From Verrucomicrobiaceae bacterium (lineage in GTDB: Bacteria; Verrucomicrobiota; Verrucomicrobiia; Verrucomicrobiales; Verrucomicrobiaceae): 64,000 nucleotides of DNA. Position numbers and translations under genes: made by a program. The number at the start of each line of letters is the position of its first letter. Position 1 is the first letter of the stretch. The notes beneath the pieces are model-generated. The model saw only the letters and a list, made by a program, of their open reading frames with translations, had not been told where the DNA came from and searched no databases. Positions 9,990 through 17,760 of the stretch are shown here, one piece after another. Location: contig JACKQF010000003.1 in NCBI GenBank assembly GCA_024232965.1, positions 434,001 to 498,000 on the forward strand. Reading direction: 5' to 3'.

Positions 9990-12900
9990 CTACTTTGTCA
10001 CCACCTCGTCGAGATTTAGCAGGAGATTCGCTATCATCGTCCAGGCGGCGAGTTCAGTGGGGTCTAGGCCTGCTTTGGGGAGGCTTTCTCCGTAAGTGAT
10101 GGCGGCTTTGGCGTCCTCGGCCCGCGCTGCGTAGGCTGTGAGGTGTTGCTGTATTGTTTGGCGGATGATTTCGGCTTCTTCAGCCGACGGATAGCGGCCC
10201 GTGGCGGTGCGGAAGGCGAAGGTGACGCGGGCGTCGGTGTTGTTGCCGCCTTCGATTAGGATGCGCTGGGCGAGGTTGCGGGAGGCTTCGAAAAACTGGA
10301 CGTCGTTCATGAGGTTGAGCGCCTGCAGCGGGGTGTTGCTGCGCTCTCTACGGAGGCAGAAGGACTCGCGATTGGGAGCGTCGAAAGTCGTCATCATCGG
10401 CGGCGGTGCGGTGCGCTTCCAGAATGTGTAGAGGCTGCGACGGTAGAGGTTTTCTCCCTTGTCCTGCTTGTAGTAGCGCGTGTTGCTACCACCGAAAGCG
10501 AGGGGTTCCCAGATGTTGTCGGGCTGATATGGTTTAACGCCTTTTCCTCCGACGGTGGGGCTGAGCAAGCCGGAGACGGCCAGTGCCTGATCGCGGATGA
10601 CCTCTGCATCGAGGCGGAAGCGTGGGCCGCGTGCGAGCAGGCGGTTGTCGGGATCGGTGGTCGTAGAGGGGACGCGTGAGTCCTGCCGGTAGGCGTGGCT
10701 GGTGACGATAAGGCGCACCATCTCCTTCATATCCCAACCACTCTCGCGAAAGGTCACTGCCATCCAATCGAGCAGTGCTGGGTGGCTGGGGGGCTCGCCC
10801 TGGGAGCCGAAGTCGTTGGATGTCTTCACCAGACCAATGCCAAAGAACTGCTGCCACAGGCGGTTGACCTGCACGCGGGCGGTCAGAGGGTGATCGGCGG
10901 AGGTGAGCCATTTGGCGAGATCGACGCGATTGCGCTGCGAATTTTCCGGTAGGGCAGGGAAGACGGCGGGGGTATTGCGCGTGACGGGTTCTCCGGGCTG
11001 ATCGTATTGGCCGCGCTTCATGATGAAGCTTTCGCGGGGCTTCGGCATGTCTGCCATGACGAGGGTGGCTGGCACGGTTTCTTCGACCGATTTGCGGCGA
11101 GCAGTGAGACTGGTGCGTTCCGCGAGGAGTGGTGCGATGCGCTCCTGGGTGCCTTGATACACGTTCTCCAGCCAGAACTGCCGCACTTGCTTTGCCTCAT
11201 CGGGCGTCCAAGTCTCTGGCTTTTTGCCACGCACGAGCGTGCGGAGCGGATCTGGGATCTCCTCCACGCGACGGCCTTGATTTTTCTGCAACCAGACCTT
11301 GTAGGACCAAGTTGGGTCGGTGGCGGGCTGAACGATGCTGGAGACTCCAAGCCTGTCCCAAGTGACGGTGCCATCGCATTGGGTGAAGGCAAAGCCGGTG
11401 ATCTTGGTGGTGGGTTTTAGGCCCATTTTAACGGCGTCGATCTCCAGTCGTGCCCACTCGCCGACCTTGGGCAGTGGGCCCATGTGGACTTTCTCAGCGG
11501 TGCCACTTTTGCCGAAGGCGATCGCGGATTCTTCCCCCCAGATGGCGCGGTGCTTCCAGCCGTCACTGTGGAATTGGATCATCACGGCACGAGGCGGGTT
11601 CGCAGGGTCGAGGTAGCAACTGACAAAGACCTTTCCGCCGGACGGCGGCGTTAGGCTCACTCCGCCACTAAAGTAGTCCTGCGCGACGCCCTTGGCCGTG
11701 CGAGTCAGTGCGGCATTGCCAGAGGCGACTCCGGCCTTGGACTGTGCTTTGGTGACGATCTGCAGTGGAGCGCCGGAAGCTTGTGGGTTGGCTCCGGGAG
11801 GAAAGGCGTCGTCAAACCAAATGGTCTCGGTGCTTTTGGCGACGGGCGGGGGATTTTGCTCTGAAGGGTCGGTGTAACCGATGCTGGCGACGTCTTTTTT
11901 AATCTGGGCATCCACGGCGGCGAGCTGTTGATCAAGGGAGGCGATTTCTTTGTCCTGATCTGCGCTTGTCAGACGGAGCACGGGTGGCGTAAGCAGGATG
12001 TTGCCATCCATGGCGGGGTCTGCAGCGCTGTTGAAGAAGGCGTAGAGTGAGTAGAATTCCCGCTGGCTGATAGGGTCGTATTTGTGGTCGTGGCACACGG
12101 CGCAGCCAGCCGTCAGGCCCATCCACACGGCGACGGTGGTATCGGTGCGATCGATGGCGTAGCGGTGGATGAACTCTTCATTGATGGAGCCTCCCTCGCT
12201 GGTGGTGACGTTGCAGCGATTGAAGCCGGATGCGATGCGTTGCTCGCGTGTGGCATTGGGCAGGAGATCGCCTGCGAGTTGCCAGAGTGTGAATTGGTCG
12301 TACGGCAGGTTGTCGTTAAAGGCCTGCACAACCCAATCGCGATACGGCCACATACTGCGTTCATTGTCGAGATGTAGGCCGTGGGTGTCAGCATAGCGGG
12401 CGGCATCCAGCCAGTAGCGGGCCATGTGCTCTCCATAGCGCTGGTTTTCCAAGAGTCGAGCCACGAGGCGATCGTAGGCGTCGGACTTCGTATCTGCGAC
12501 AAAGGCGTCAATTTCCGCCAGGGTCGGAGGTAGGCCAGTGAGGTCGAGAGTGACCCGGCGAATCAGCGTTTCTTTGCTGGCTTCGGGCGCAGGCGAGAGA
12601 TTCTCTTCCGCTAGGCGAGCCTGGAGAAATACATCGATAGGATTGCGGATTGGCGCTGCAGGATTGGCCGCAGATGTGGGGGGAGCGACTTTTTTGGGAG
12701 CTTCAAACGCCCAATGCTTTTGATAGACGGCCCCTGCTGCAATCCAGCGCTTGAGAATCTCGATCTGTGCGGGCTTCAGGGGCTTATGACTTTCTGGCGG
12801 TGGCATGACCTCGTCGGGGTCGGTCGTCAGAATGCGCTCCATCAGAGTGCTCGACTCAGGGTGTCCGGGTTTGATGGCCTGCTTCCCATCGATTACTGCG

Positions 12901-13115
12901 TAGGCCCCATCGGCGAGGTCTAGGCGCAGATCCGCTTTGCGCTTTTTCGCATCGATCCCATGGCACGCAAAGCAGTGATCGCTGAGGATGGGGCGGATAT
13001 CTCGGTTAAACTCCAGTGCGCCAGCCGCGGCAAAGGATTGCCCGGAAGCACATAGGCCGAGAGTGGCGATGGCCAGAGACAGGATGAGGAAATTTGGGCG
13101 GGACCGCAAAACCAT
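9990..13115 (-). CDS. PSCyt1-DUF1549-DUF1553 haem protein with inserted beta-sandwich module
   Basis: This is the long form, 1041 residues, with a signal peptide (FLILSLAIATLGLCASGQSFAA). PSCyt1 carries C48-F-A-C51-H52 followed by the family motif KKRKADLRLD. DUF1549 has LIRRVTLDLTGLPP, YGEHMARYWLDAARYADT and the haem motif GCAVCHDHKYDPIS. Between DUF1549 and DUF1553 lies a region of about 160 residues (about 425-585) resembling a concanavalin/LamG-like beta-sandwich (VFVSCYLDPANPPRAVMIQ, GEWARLEIDAVKMG). DUF1553 follows (VNRLWQQFFGIGLVKTSNDFGSQG, SFCLRRERSNTPLQALNLMND). No DUF1501 gene is adjacent. A periplasmic, possibly dihaem enzyme acting on a polymer is inferred. Confidence 0.92.
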   Translation of the reverse strand: MVLRSRPNFLILSLAIATLGLCASGQSFAAAGALEFNRDIRPILSDHCFACHGIDAKKRKADLRLDLADGAYAVIDGKQAIKPGHPESSTLMERILTTDPDEVMPPPESHKPLKPAQIEILKRWIAAGAVYQKHWAFEAPKKVAPPTSAANPAAPIRNPIDVFLQARLAEENLSPAPEASKETLIRRVTLDLTGLPPTLAEIDAFVADTKSDAYDRLVARLLENQRYGEHMARYWLDAARYADTHGLHLDNERSMWPYRDWVVQAFNDNLPYDQFTLWQLAGDLLPNATREQRIASGFNRCNVTTSEGGSINEEFIHRYAIDRTDTTVAVWMGLTAGCAVCHDHKYDPISQREFYSLYAFFNSAADPAMDGNILLTPPVLRLTSADQDKEIASLDQQLAAVDAQIKKDVASIGYTDPSEQNPPPVAKSTETIWFDDAFPPGANPQASGAPLQIVTKAQSKAGVASGNAALTRTAKGVAQDYFSGGVSLTPPSGGKVFVSCYLDPANPPRAVMIQFHSDGWKHRAIWGEESAIAFGKSGTAEKVHMGPLPKVGEWARLEIDAVKMGLKPTTKITGFAFTQCDGTVTWDRLGVSSIVQPATDPTWSYKVWLQKNQGRRVEEIPDPLRTLVRGKKPETWTPDEAKQVRQFWLENVYQGTQERIAPLLAERTSLTARRKSVEETVPATLVMADMPKPRESFIMKRGQYDQPGEPVTRNTPAVFPALPENSQRNRVDLAKWLTSADHPLTARVQVNRLWQQFFGIGLVKTSNDFGSQGEPPSHPALLDWMAVTFRESGWDMKEMVRLIVTSHAYRQDSRVPSTTTDPDNRLLARGPRFRLDAEVIRDQALAVSGLLSPTVGGKGVKPYQPDNIWEPLAFGGSNTRYYKQDKGENLYRRSLYTFWKRTAPPPMMTTFDAPNRESFCLRRERSNTPLQALNLMNDVQFFEASRNLAQRILIEGGNNTDARVTFAFRTATGRYPSAEEAEIIRQTIQQHLTAYAARAEDAKAAITYGESLPKAGLDPTELAAWTMIANLLLNLDEVVTK

Positions 13116-13181
13116 GACGGCTCTATACGTCTGTTGGCGGTGTCGCCTTGCGCCGTAGCGCGTTGGGTTTTAAAAACAAAG

Positions 13182-13251
13182 CAACCCTGCCGGTTTGGTC
13201 CTCAGGAAAAAAACCCCCAAAACCTGAAGCCAAAATTACCCGGCAGGGTTG
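13182..13251. promoter_or_regulatory. Long multi-stem hairpin between divergent genes
   Basis: A perfect 12-bp inverted repeat (13182-13193 with 13240-13251; arm CAACCCTGCCGG) encloses a second helix TTTGG/CCAAA and a third TCAGG/CCTGA. The terminal loop is AAAAAAACCCCCAAAA (13207-13222). It lies in the 180-nt space between the PSD1 gene (minus) and the L,D-transpeptidase gene (plus), so it could form in either transcript. Its loop shares a 15-nt motif with the hairpin at 58774-58854. Role unknown: leader structure, divergent regulatory site or small RNA are possible. Confidence 0.6.
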
Positions 13252-13295
13252 ATTTATGAAGTATAATCAGGTTGGCCGAGTGGCTGCGAGAAAAA

Positions 13296-14084
13296 ATGAC
13301 CAATAATGGAAAAAAAGTTTCACCGAGGCGGATTGCCCCGGGTGTCTATGGGCTTCTGACCCTTGTCGTTTGGGCGATGGGGCCATTTGGCCCAATTGTC
13401 GTCAATGCCCAGATCGGACCCTCTGTTCGGCAGGTCGTCGTGGCCACGGCACCGGATTGGAACACTCATCGGGCTACTTTACAGTGTTTTCAGCGCCCGT
13501 CGGCAAAGGCTCCCTGGCAGGCGGTCCTGCCTGAGTCGGTGCCGGTCTTGCTGGGGCGGAACGGTCTCGCCTGGGGACGCGGAGTTTTTAATGTGCCGCA
13601 AAATGGCGTGGCCATGAAGGTGGAGCGCGATGGTCGTGCGCCGGCGGGGGTTTTTCAATTGGGGTTGCTATTTGGTTATGCGGGCACGGCTCCCAAGGGC
13701 AGCCTTTGGCCTTATCATCAGGTGGGGAAATGGGATGCCTACGTGGATGATCCGCAAAACCCGAATTACAATCGCCACGTCGTCATCGATCCTCGGAACG
13801 TGCCGCCGTGGTTTGAAAAACAGCGGATGCGCCTTGGCGATAGCGCCTACAAGTGGATGCTGGAAATCCGCCACAACCAGAACCCGGTGGCACCGGGATA
13901 TGGCAGCGCGATCTTTTTTCATGTCCGCCGCGGACCGGATAAGCCCAGCGCTGGGTGCACGACGATGGCGGTGGAGAATCTGGAACGCATCCTGCGCTGG
14001 CTGGACCCGAGGGCCTTCCCTCACTATGTCTTGCTGCCTCGGGCGGATTATCAGGCGTTGCGCGGGGCTTGGGGCTTACCTTGA
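13296..14084 (+). CDS. L,D-transpeptidase (YkuD domain)
   Basis: The ATG at 13296 gives 262 residues with an N-terminal membrane/signal segment (GVYGLLTLVVWAMGPFGPIVV) preceded by basic residues. A TTG at 13272 would add 8 residues. The YkuD catalytic signature is at the C-terminal side: IFFHVRRGPDKPSAGCTTM, with His, Ser and the nucleophilic Cys of the HxxxxxxxSxGC pattern. A further conserved segment is KWMLEIRHNQNPVAPGYGSAIF. These enzymes act in the periplasm, forming 3-3 peptidoglycan cross-links or attaching proteins to peptidoglycan. The gene is monocistronic as far as can be seen. Confidence 0.85.
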   Translation: MTNNGKKVSPRRIAPGVYGLLTLVVWAMGPFGPIVVNAQIGPSVRQVVVATAPDWNTHRATLQCFQRPSAKAPWQAVLPESVPVLLGRNGLAWGRGVFNVPQNGVAMKVERDGRAPAGVFQLGLLFGYAGTAPKGSLWPYHQVGKWDAYVDDPQNPNYNRHVVIDPRNVPPWFEKQRMRLGDSAYKWMLEIRHNQNPVAPGYGSAIFFHVRRGPDKPSAGCTTMAVENLERILRWLDPRAFPHYVLLPRADYQALRGAWGLP

Positions 14085-14100
14085 GGGGCTTGTGGACTCA

Positions 14101-14122
14101 GACGGCTGGAAGCCGTCGCGCC
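14101..14122 (+). repeat. Short palindromic repeat, copy 1
   Basis: The sequence GACGGCTGGAAGCCGTC contains a perfect inverted repeat (GACGGCT/AGCCGTC) around a 3-nt loop, followed by GCGCC. Similar copies are at 17737 and 54701. All three lie just after the stop codon of a plus-strand gene. A dispersed REP-like element is inferred. Confidence 0.6.
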
Positions 14123-14216
14123 TTGCTGGGCACGGATTTGGCGTGGATCCTGTGGTCTGGTGACGGCGCTCGGTGGGCTTTGGAAAGTCGGGGGGAATTG
14201 GGGACGTTGATGCGGG

Positions 14217-16325
14217 GTGTTGTTTCATGGCTGGCGTGGGAATTTTTGGACTGCTTTGGCGGTTTGGGGATTGCTATCGCTTCGCGTGGATAACTCTCTA
14301 GGACAGGCGAAACTGCGGCCCAAAGGAGGCTTTGAACTGACGGCGGTGGATCGGTCTCATTGGGCGTTTCAGGCGTTACGTCCGACAGCTGGCGAAGAGG
14401 GAATTGATGGTTTTATCCTCGCGGATCTCGCGGCCGAGGGACTGGGACTCAGCCCAGCAGCTTCGCCAGAGGCGTTGATCCGCCGTGTGACGCTGGACCT
14501 GATCGGGCTGCCGCCGACACCCGAGGCGGTCGATGCTTTTGTGCGAGACTCTTCCACGAAGGCGTATGAAAAATTAGTCGAGGACCTGTTGGCAAGCCCG
14601 CGCTATGGCGAGCGCTGGGGGCGGCACTGGCTGGATCTGGTCCGGTTTGCGGAAACAGATGGATTCGAGCACGACGCGGTTCGTCCTCACGCGTGGCAGT
14701 ATCGCGACTACGTGATCCGCAGTTTCAACGACGACAAACCTTATGATCGGTTTGTGCGGGAGCAGCTCGCGGGGGATGAGATTTGGCCGGAGCAGCCCGA
14801 CGCACTGATCGCAACGGGCTACGCTCTGTTGGGTCCCGACATGGTTGATTCATCGGATCAGGTGCAGCGCCGTCACAACACACTGAACGACATCACGGAT
14901 ACGACGGGTCTGGTTTTCCTGGGGCTAACGATGGGCTGTGCGCGTTGTCATGATCACAAATTTGAGCCGATTTCCCAGCGCGACTACTACCAGATGCAGG
15001 CGTACTTTTCCAGCTGCTCACTGGATCGTGAACGTCCTGTGCCGAGCGTTGTGCAGCGTCGTGACTACGAGCTGGCGATGCAACGCTACGAAGCGAATGA
15101 AGTGGTGCAGGAACTGGCGCGGATCGAAGCGCCGGTTCGTGAAAGATTGAGGCTGAAGAAGCTCTCCAAACTCTCACCCGAGGCGCAGAAGGCGCACGCA
15201 GTGCCTGAGGAGAAACGCAGTGCGGAAGAGCAGAATCTGGTTCTCGAAACCGTAGCGAAGGTCAAGGTCAGCTCGAAGGAGGTGGAAGGCGCCATCAGTG
15301 GTGAACTCCGAGGTCGCTATGATGCGTTACACGCGGCAGTGAGTCGTTTGGGTGCGCCACCAAAATTGCCTGTTGCGATGGCGTTATCGACGGGAAAGGC
15401 GCAGCCGACTTTCGTATTGCGACGCGGTGAGTATTCGATGCCGCTGGACGAGGTCGTGCCCGGCACGCCTCAGGTGCTGCCGAGTATGACGGCGGAAGTT
15501 TCGCGCAAAGCTCTAGCGGATTGGATTGCCAGTCCGTCGAATCCTCTGACGGCTCGCGTGATGGTGAATCGACTCTGGCAGCACCACTTTGGTCGCGGCA
15601 TCGTGGCGAGCCCGAGTGACTTTGGTTTGAATGGTGCTCGTCCGACGCATCCCGAGTTGCTAGATTGGCTGGCCAATGAGTTCATTCGCAGTGGATGGAG
15701 CGTGAAGGCGATGCATCGATTGATCGTGAAATCGCGAACCTATCAACAGGCGATGTCTGTGGGTGAATCTGAGAAAAGCAGGCGCCTTTACGCCGGCTGG
15801 CAGCCTTTGCGAGTAGAGGGAGAGATCATCCACGACAGTCTGCTAGCCATCAGTGGGAAGCTGAATTTGGCGATGTATGGACCGGGCGTTTTTCCTCCAG
15901 TGCCCAAGGAAGTGGTCGCAGGTTCAAAAGGGGGCTGGAATCAAAACGATCGCGAAAAGGAGTACAGCCGCCGCAGCATCTATATCTTCTCGCGTCGAAA
16001 TCTCCGGTTTCCCTTTCTGGAGGTTTTTGATGCGCCAGACAATAACTTGAGTTGCTCGGTGCGGGAGCGGAGCACGACGGCTCCACAGGCGTTGACGTTG
16101 CTGAATGCGATGGAGGTGACGGCTGCTGCGGAGGCGACGGCTGAGCGGATTTCAAGGCTGGCCGTTGGGTCTGCCGAACAGGTTCGGACGGCGTATCGTC
16201 TGATTTTGGGGCGGGCGCCGCGTGAAGATGAGGCTGCGATTGGCCAGGAGTTTTTGAACGAATCGCCGCTGGCAGAATACTGCCGAGCCTTGTTTAATCT
16301 GAACGAGTTTGTTTATGTCGATTGA
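14217..16325 (+). CDS. DUF1549/DUF1553 (PSCyt2-PSD1) protein without PSCyt1
   Basis: The 702-residue product starts at GTG 14217 with a hydrophobic leader (FWTALAVWGLLSLRV). No PSCyt1 domain is present. DUF1549 shows LIRRVTLDLIGLPPTPEAV, YGERWGRHWLDLVRFAET and the haem motif GCARCHDHKFEPIS. A charged, helical linker of about 130 residues follows (PVRERLRLKKLSKLSPEA ...), probably coiled. DUF1553 covers the C-terminal part (VNRLWQHHFGRGIVASPSDF, THPELLDWLANEFI). The last codons overlap the DUF1501 start by 11 nt, so translation of the pair is probably coupled. Periplasmic location is inferred; the reaction is unknown. Confidence 0.9.
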   Translation: MLFHGWRGNFWTALAVWGLLSLRVDNSLGQAKLRPKGGFELTAVDRSHWAFQALRPTAGEEGIDGFILADLAAEGLGLSPAASPEALIRRVTLDLIGLPPTPEAVDAFVRDSSTKAYEKLVEDLLASPRYGERWGRHWLDLVRFAETDGFEHDAVRPHAWQYRDYVIRSFNDDKPYDRFVREQLAGDEIWPEQPDALIATGYALLGPDMVDSSDQVQRRHNTLNDITDTTGLVFLGLTMGCARCHDHKFEPISQRDYYQMQAYFSSCSLDRERPVPSVVQRRDYELAMQRYEANEVVQELARIEAPVRERLRLKKLSKLSPEAQKAHAVPEEKRSAEEQNLVLETVAKVKVSSKEVEGAISGELRGRYDALHAAVSRLGAPPKLPVAMALSTGKAQPTFVLRRGEYSMPLDEVVPGTPQVLPSMTAEVSRKALADWIASPSNPLTARVMVNRLWQHHFGRGIVASPSDFGLNGARPTHPELLDWLANEFIRSGWSVKAMHRLIVKSRTYQQAMSVGESEKSRRLYAGWQPLRVEGEIIHDSLLAISGKLNLAMYGPGVFPPVPKEVVAGSKGGWNQNDREKEYSRRSIYIFSRRNLRFPFLEVFDAPDNNLSCSVRERSTTAPQALTLLNAMEVTAAAEATAERISRLAVGSAEQVRTAYRLILGRAPREDEAAIGQEFLNESPLAEYCRALFNLNEFVYVD

Positions 16326-17733
16326 CCCGGCTGCCTCGAGTTTGGATCGTCGGGCCTTCCTGCGAAATGCGGGGGCGGGGTTTGGCGCTGTAGCGCTCGA
16401 TGCAATGCTGGCGGATGAAGGGGCGGCATCGATGGCGAATCCCTTGCAACCGAGACAGGCACACTTCACCGCCAAGGCCAAGAATGTGATCTTTTTGTTC
16501 ATGTCAGGCGGCCCGAGTCATGTGGATCTTTTCGATCCCAAGCCAGATCTGTTGCGTCTCGCGGGGCAGCCGATCCCAGAGTCGTTTGGCACATTTAAGA
16601 CGCGACGTGCGGTGGCGAAAAACGCGTTGATGCCGCCGATCCGGCCCTTCGCTCGGCGTGGAAAGTGTGGGTTGGAGGTGTCGGAGTTGCTGCCACACAT
16701 TGGCGGACTTGCGGACGAACTTTGCTTGTTGCGCGGTTGCTACGGCGATAGCGTCACGCATCCTGAGTCGGTGTACATGATGAACACAGGCACGATTTTG
16801 ATGGGCAAACCGAGCTTGGGATCATGGGCTGCGTACGGTTTGGGCACGGAGAATCAAAACATGCCTGCTTTTGTCGTGATGCCGGATCCGGGTGGCTGGG
16901 TGAAGGGTGGCGCGCCTGCGTGGGGCAATGGTTTTTTGCCGGCGACCTATCAGGGGACCTTGTTGCGCGGTGGGGCATCGCCGGTTCTGAATCTGGGGAC
17001 TCCGGAGCACATCAGCGCCCTCCAGCAACAGAACACGGTGGGGTTGATCAATCGGCTGAATCGGCAAAACCTGCCAGCTGGCGCAGAAGACTCGGAACTG
17101 GCTGCGCGGATTGCGGCGTATGAGCTGGCGTTTCGCATGCAGGCTCATGCGCCGGAGGTGGTCGATCTGTCAAAAGAGTCTGCGGCGACTCGAAAAATGT
17201 ACGGCCTCGATGAGGCGGTGACGGCAGACTTTGGTCGGCGCTGTCTGATGGCTCGGCGGTTGGTTGAGCGCGGCGTGCGTTTCGTGCAACTTTACTGCGG
17301 CGATACCAACGGCTGGGATGGGCACAGCGATGTGGCAGGCAATCATACAAAATTGTGCGCCCAAAGCGATCTGCCGGTGGCGGGGCTGTTGCGGGACCTG
17401 AAGGCGCGTGGATTGCTGGAAAGTACGCTGGTGATCTGGGGCGGTGAGTTTGGTCGCATGCCGATGAGCGAGGGCTCCAATGGTCGGGATCACAACCCGT
17501 ATGGCTTCTGCATGTGGATGGCTGGCGGGGGCGTCAAAGGCGGCCAGGTGATTGGAGCAACGGATGCGGTGGGGCTGCGGGCAGCGGAGGAGAAGACCCA
17601 CGTCCACGATATTCATGCGACGATTTTACACCTGCTTGGACTGGATCACACTCGGCTGACCTATCGGCACAACGGGCGCGATGATCGCCTGACGGATGTG
17701 TACGGAGATGTGATCGTGAAGGCTCTGGCGTGA
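16315..17733 (+). CDS. DUF1501 protein, Tat-exported
   Basis: The ATG at 16315 lies within the end of the preceding DUF1549/DUF1553 gene (11-nt overlap); a TTG six bases earlier is possible. The 472-residue protein has a Tat-like leader (LDRRAFLRNAGAGFGAVAL). DUF1501 signatures are GGPSHVDLFDPKP, LVIWGGEFGRMPM, GRDHNPYGFCMWMAGGG and HATILHLLGLDHTRLTYRH, consistent with an alkaline-phosphatase-like metal site. It is the partner of the preceding gene and is most likely secreted folded through Tat to act on the same substrate. Confidence 0.92.
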   Translation: MSIDPAASSLDRRAFLRNAGAGFGAVALDAMLADEGAASMANPLQPRQAHFTAKAKNVIFLFMSGGPSHVDLFDPKPDLLRLAGQPIPESFGTFKTRRAVAKNALMPPIRPFARRGKCGLEVSELLPHIGGLADELCLLRGCYGDSVTHPESVYMMNTGTILMGKPSLGSWAAYGLGTENQNMPAFVVMPDPGGWVKGGAPAWGNGFLPATYQGTLLRGGASPVLNLGTPEHISALQQQNTVGLINRLNRQNLPAGAEDSELAARIAAYELAFRMQAHAPEVVDLSKESAATRKMYGLDEAVTADFGRRCLMARRLVERGVRFVQLYCGDTNGWDGHSDVAGNHTKLCAQSDLPVAGLLRDLKARGLLESTLVIWGGEFGRMPMSEGSNGRDHNPYGFCMWMAGGGVKGGQVIGATDAVGLRAAEEKTHVHDIHATILHLLGLDHTRLTYRHNGRDDRLTDVYGDVIVKALA

Positions 17734-17736
17734 TCC

Positions 17737-17760
17737 GACGGATGGAAGCCATCGCGCGCC
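17737..17760 (+). repeat. Short palindromic repeat, copy 2
   Basis: GACGGATGGAAGCCATC begins 3 nt after the DUF1501 stop and fills the space between two convergent genes. The hairpin is shifted relative to copy 1: GATGG pairs with CCATC around AAG. It is followed by GCGCGCC. See the copies at 14101 and 54701. Confidence 0.55.

Noticed and set aside
13182..13251. Integron attC site
   Set aside because: The outer arms have CAAC and GTTG ends, but not the RYYYAAC/GTTRRRY core boxes, and no integrase or cassette array is visible.
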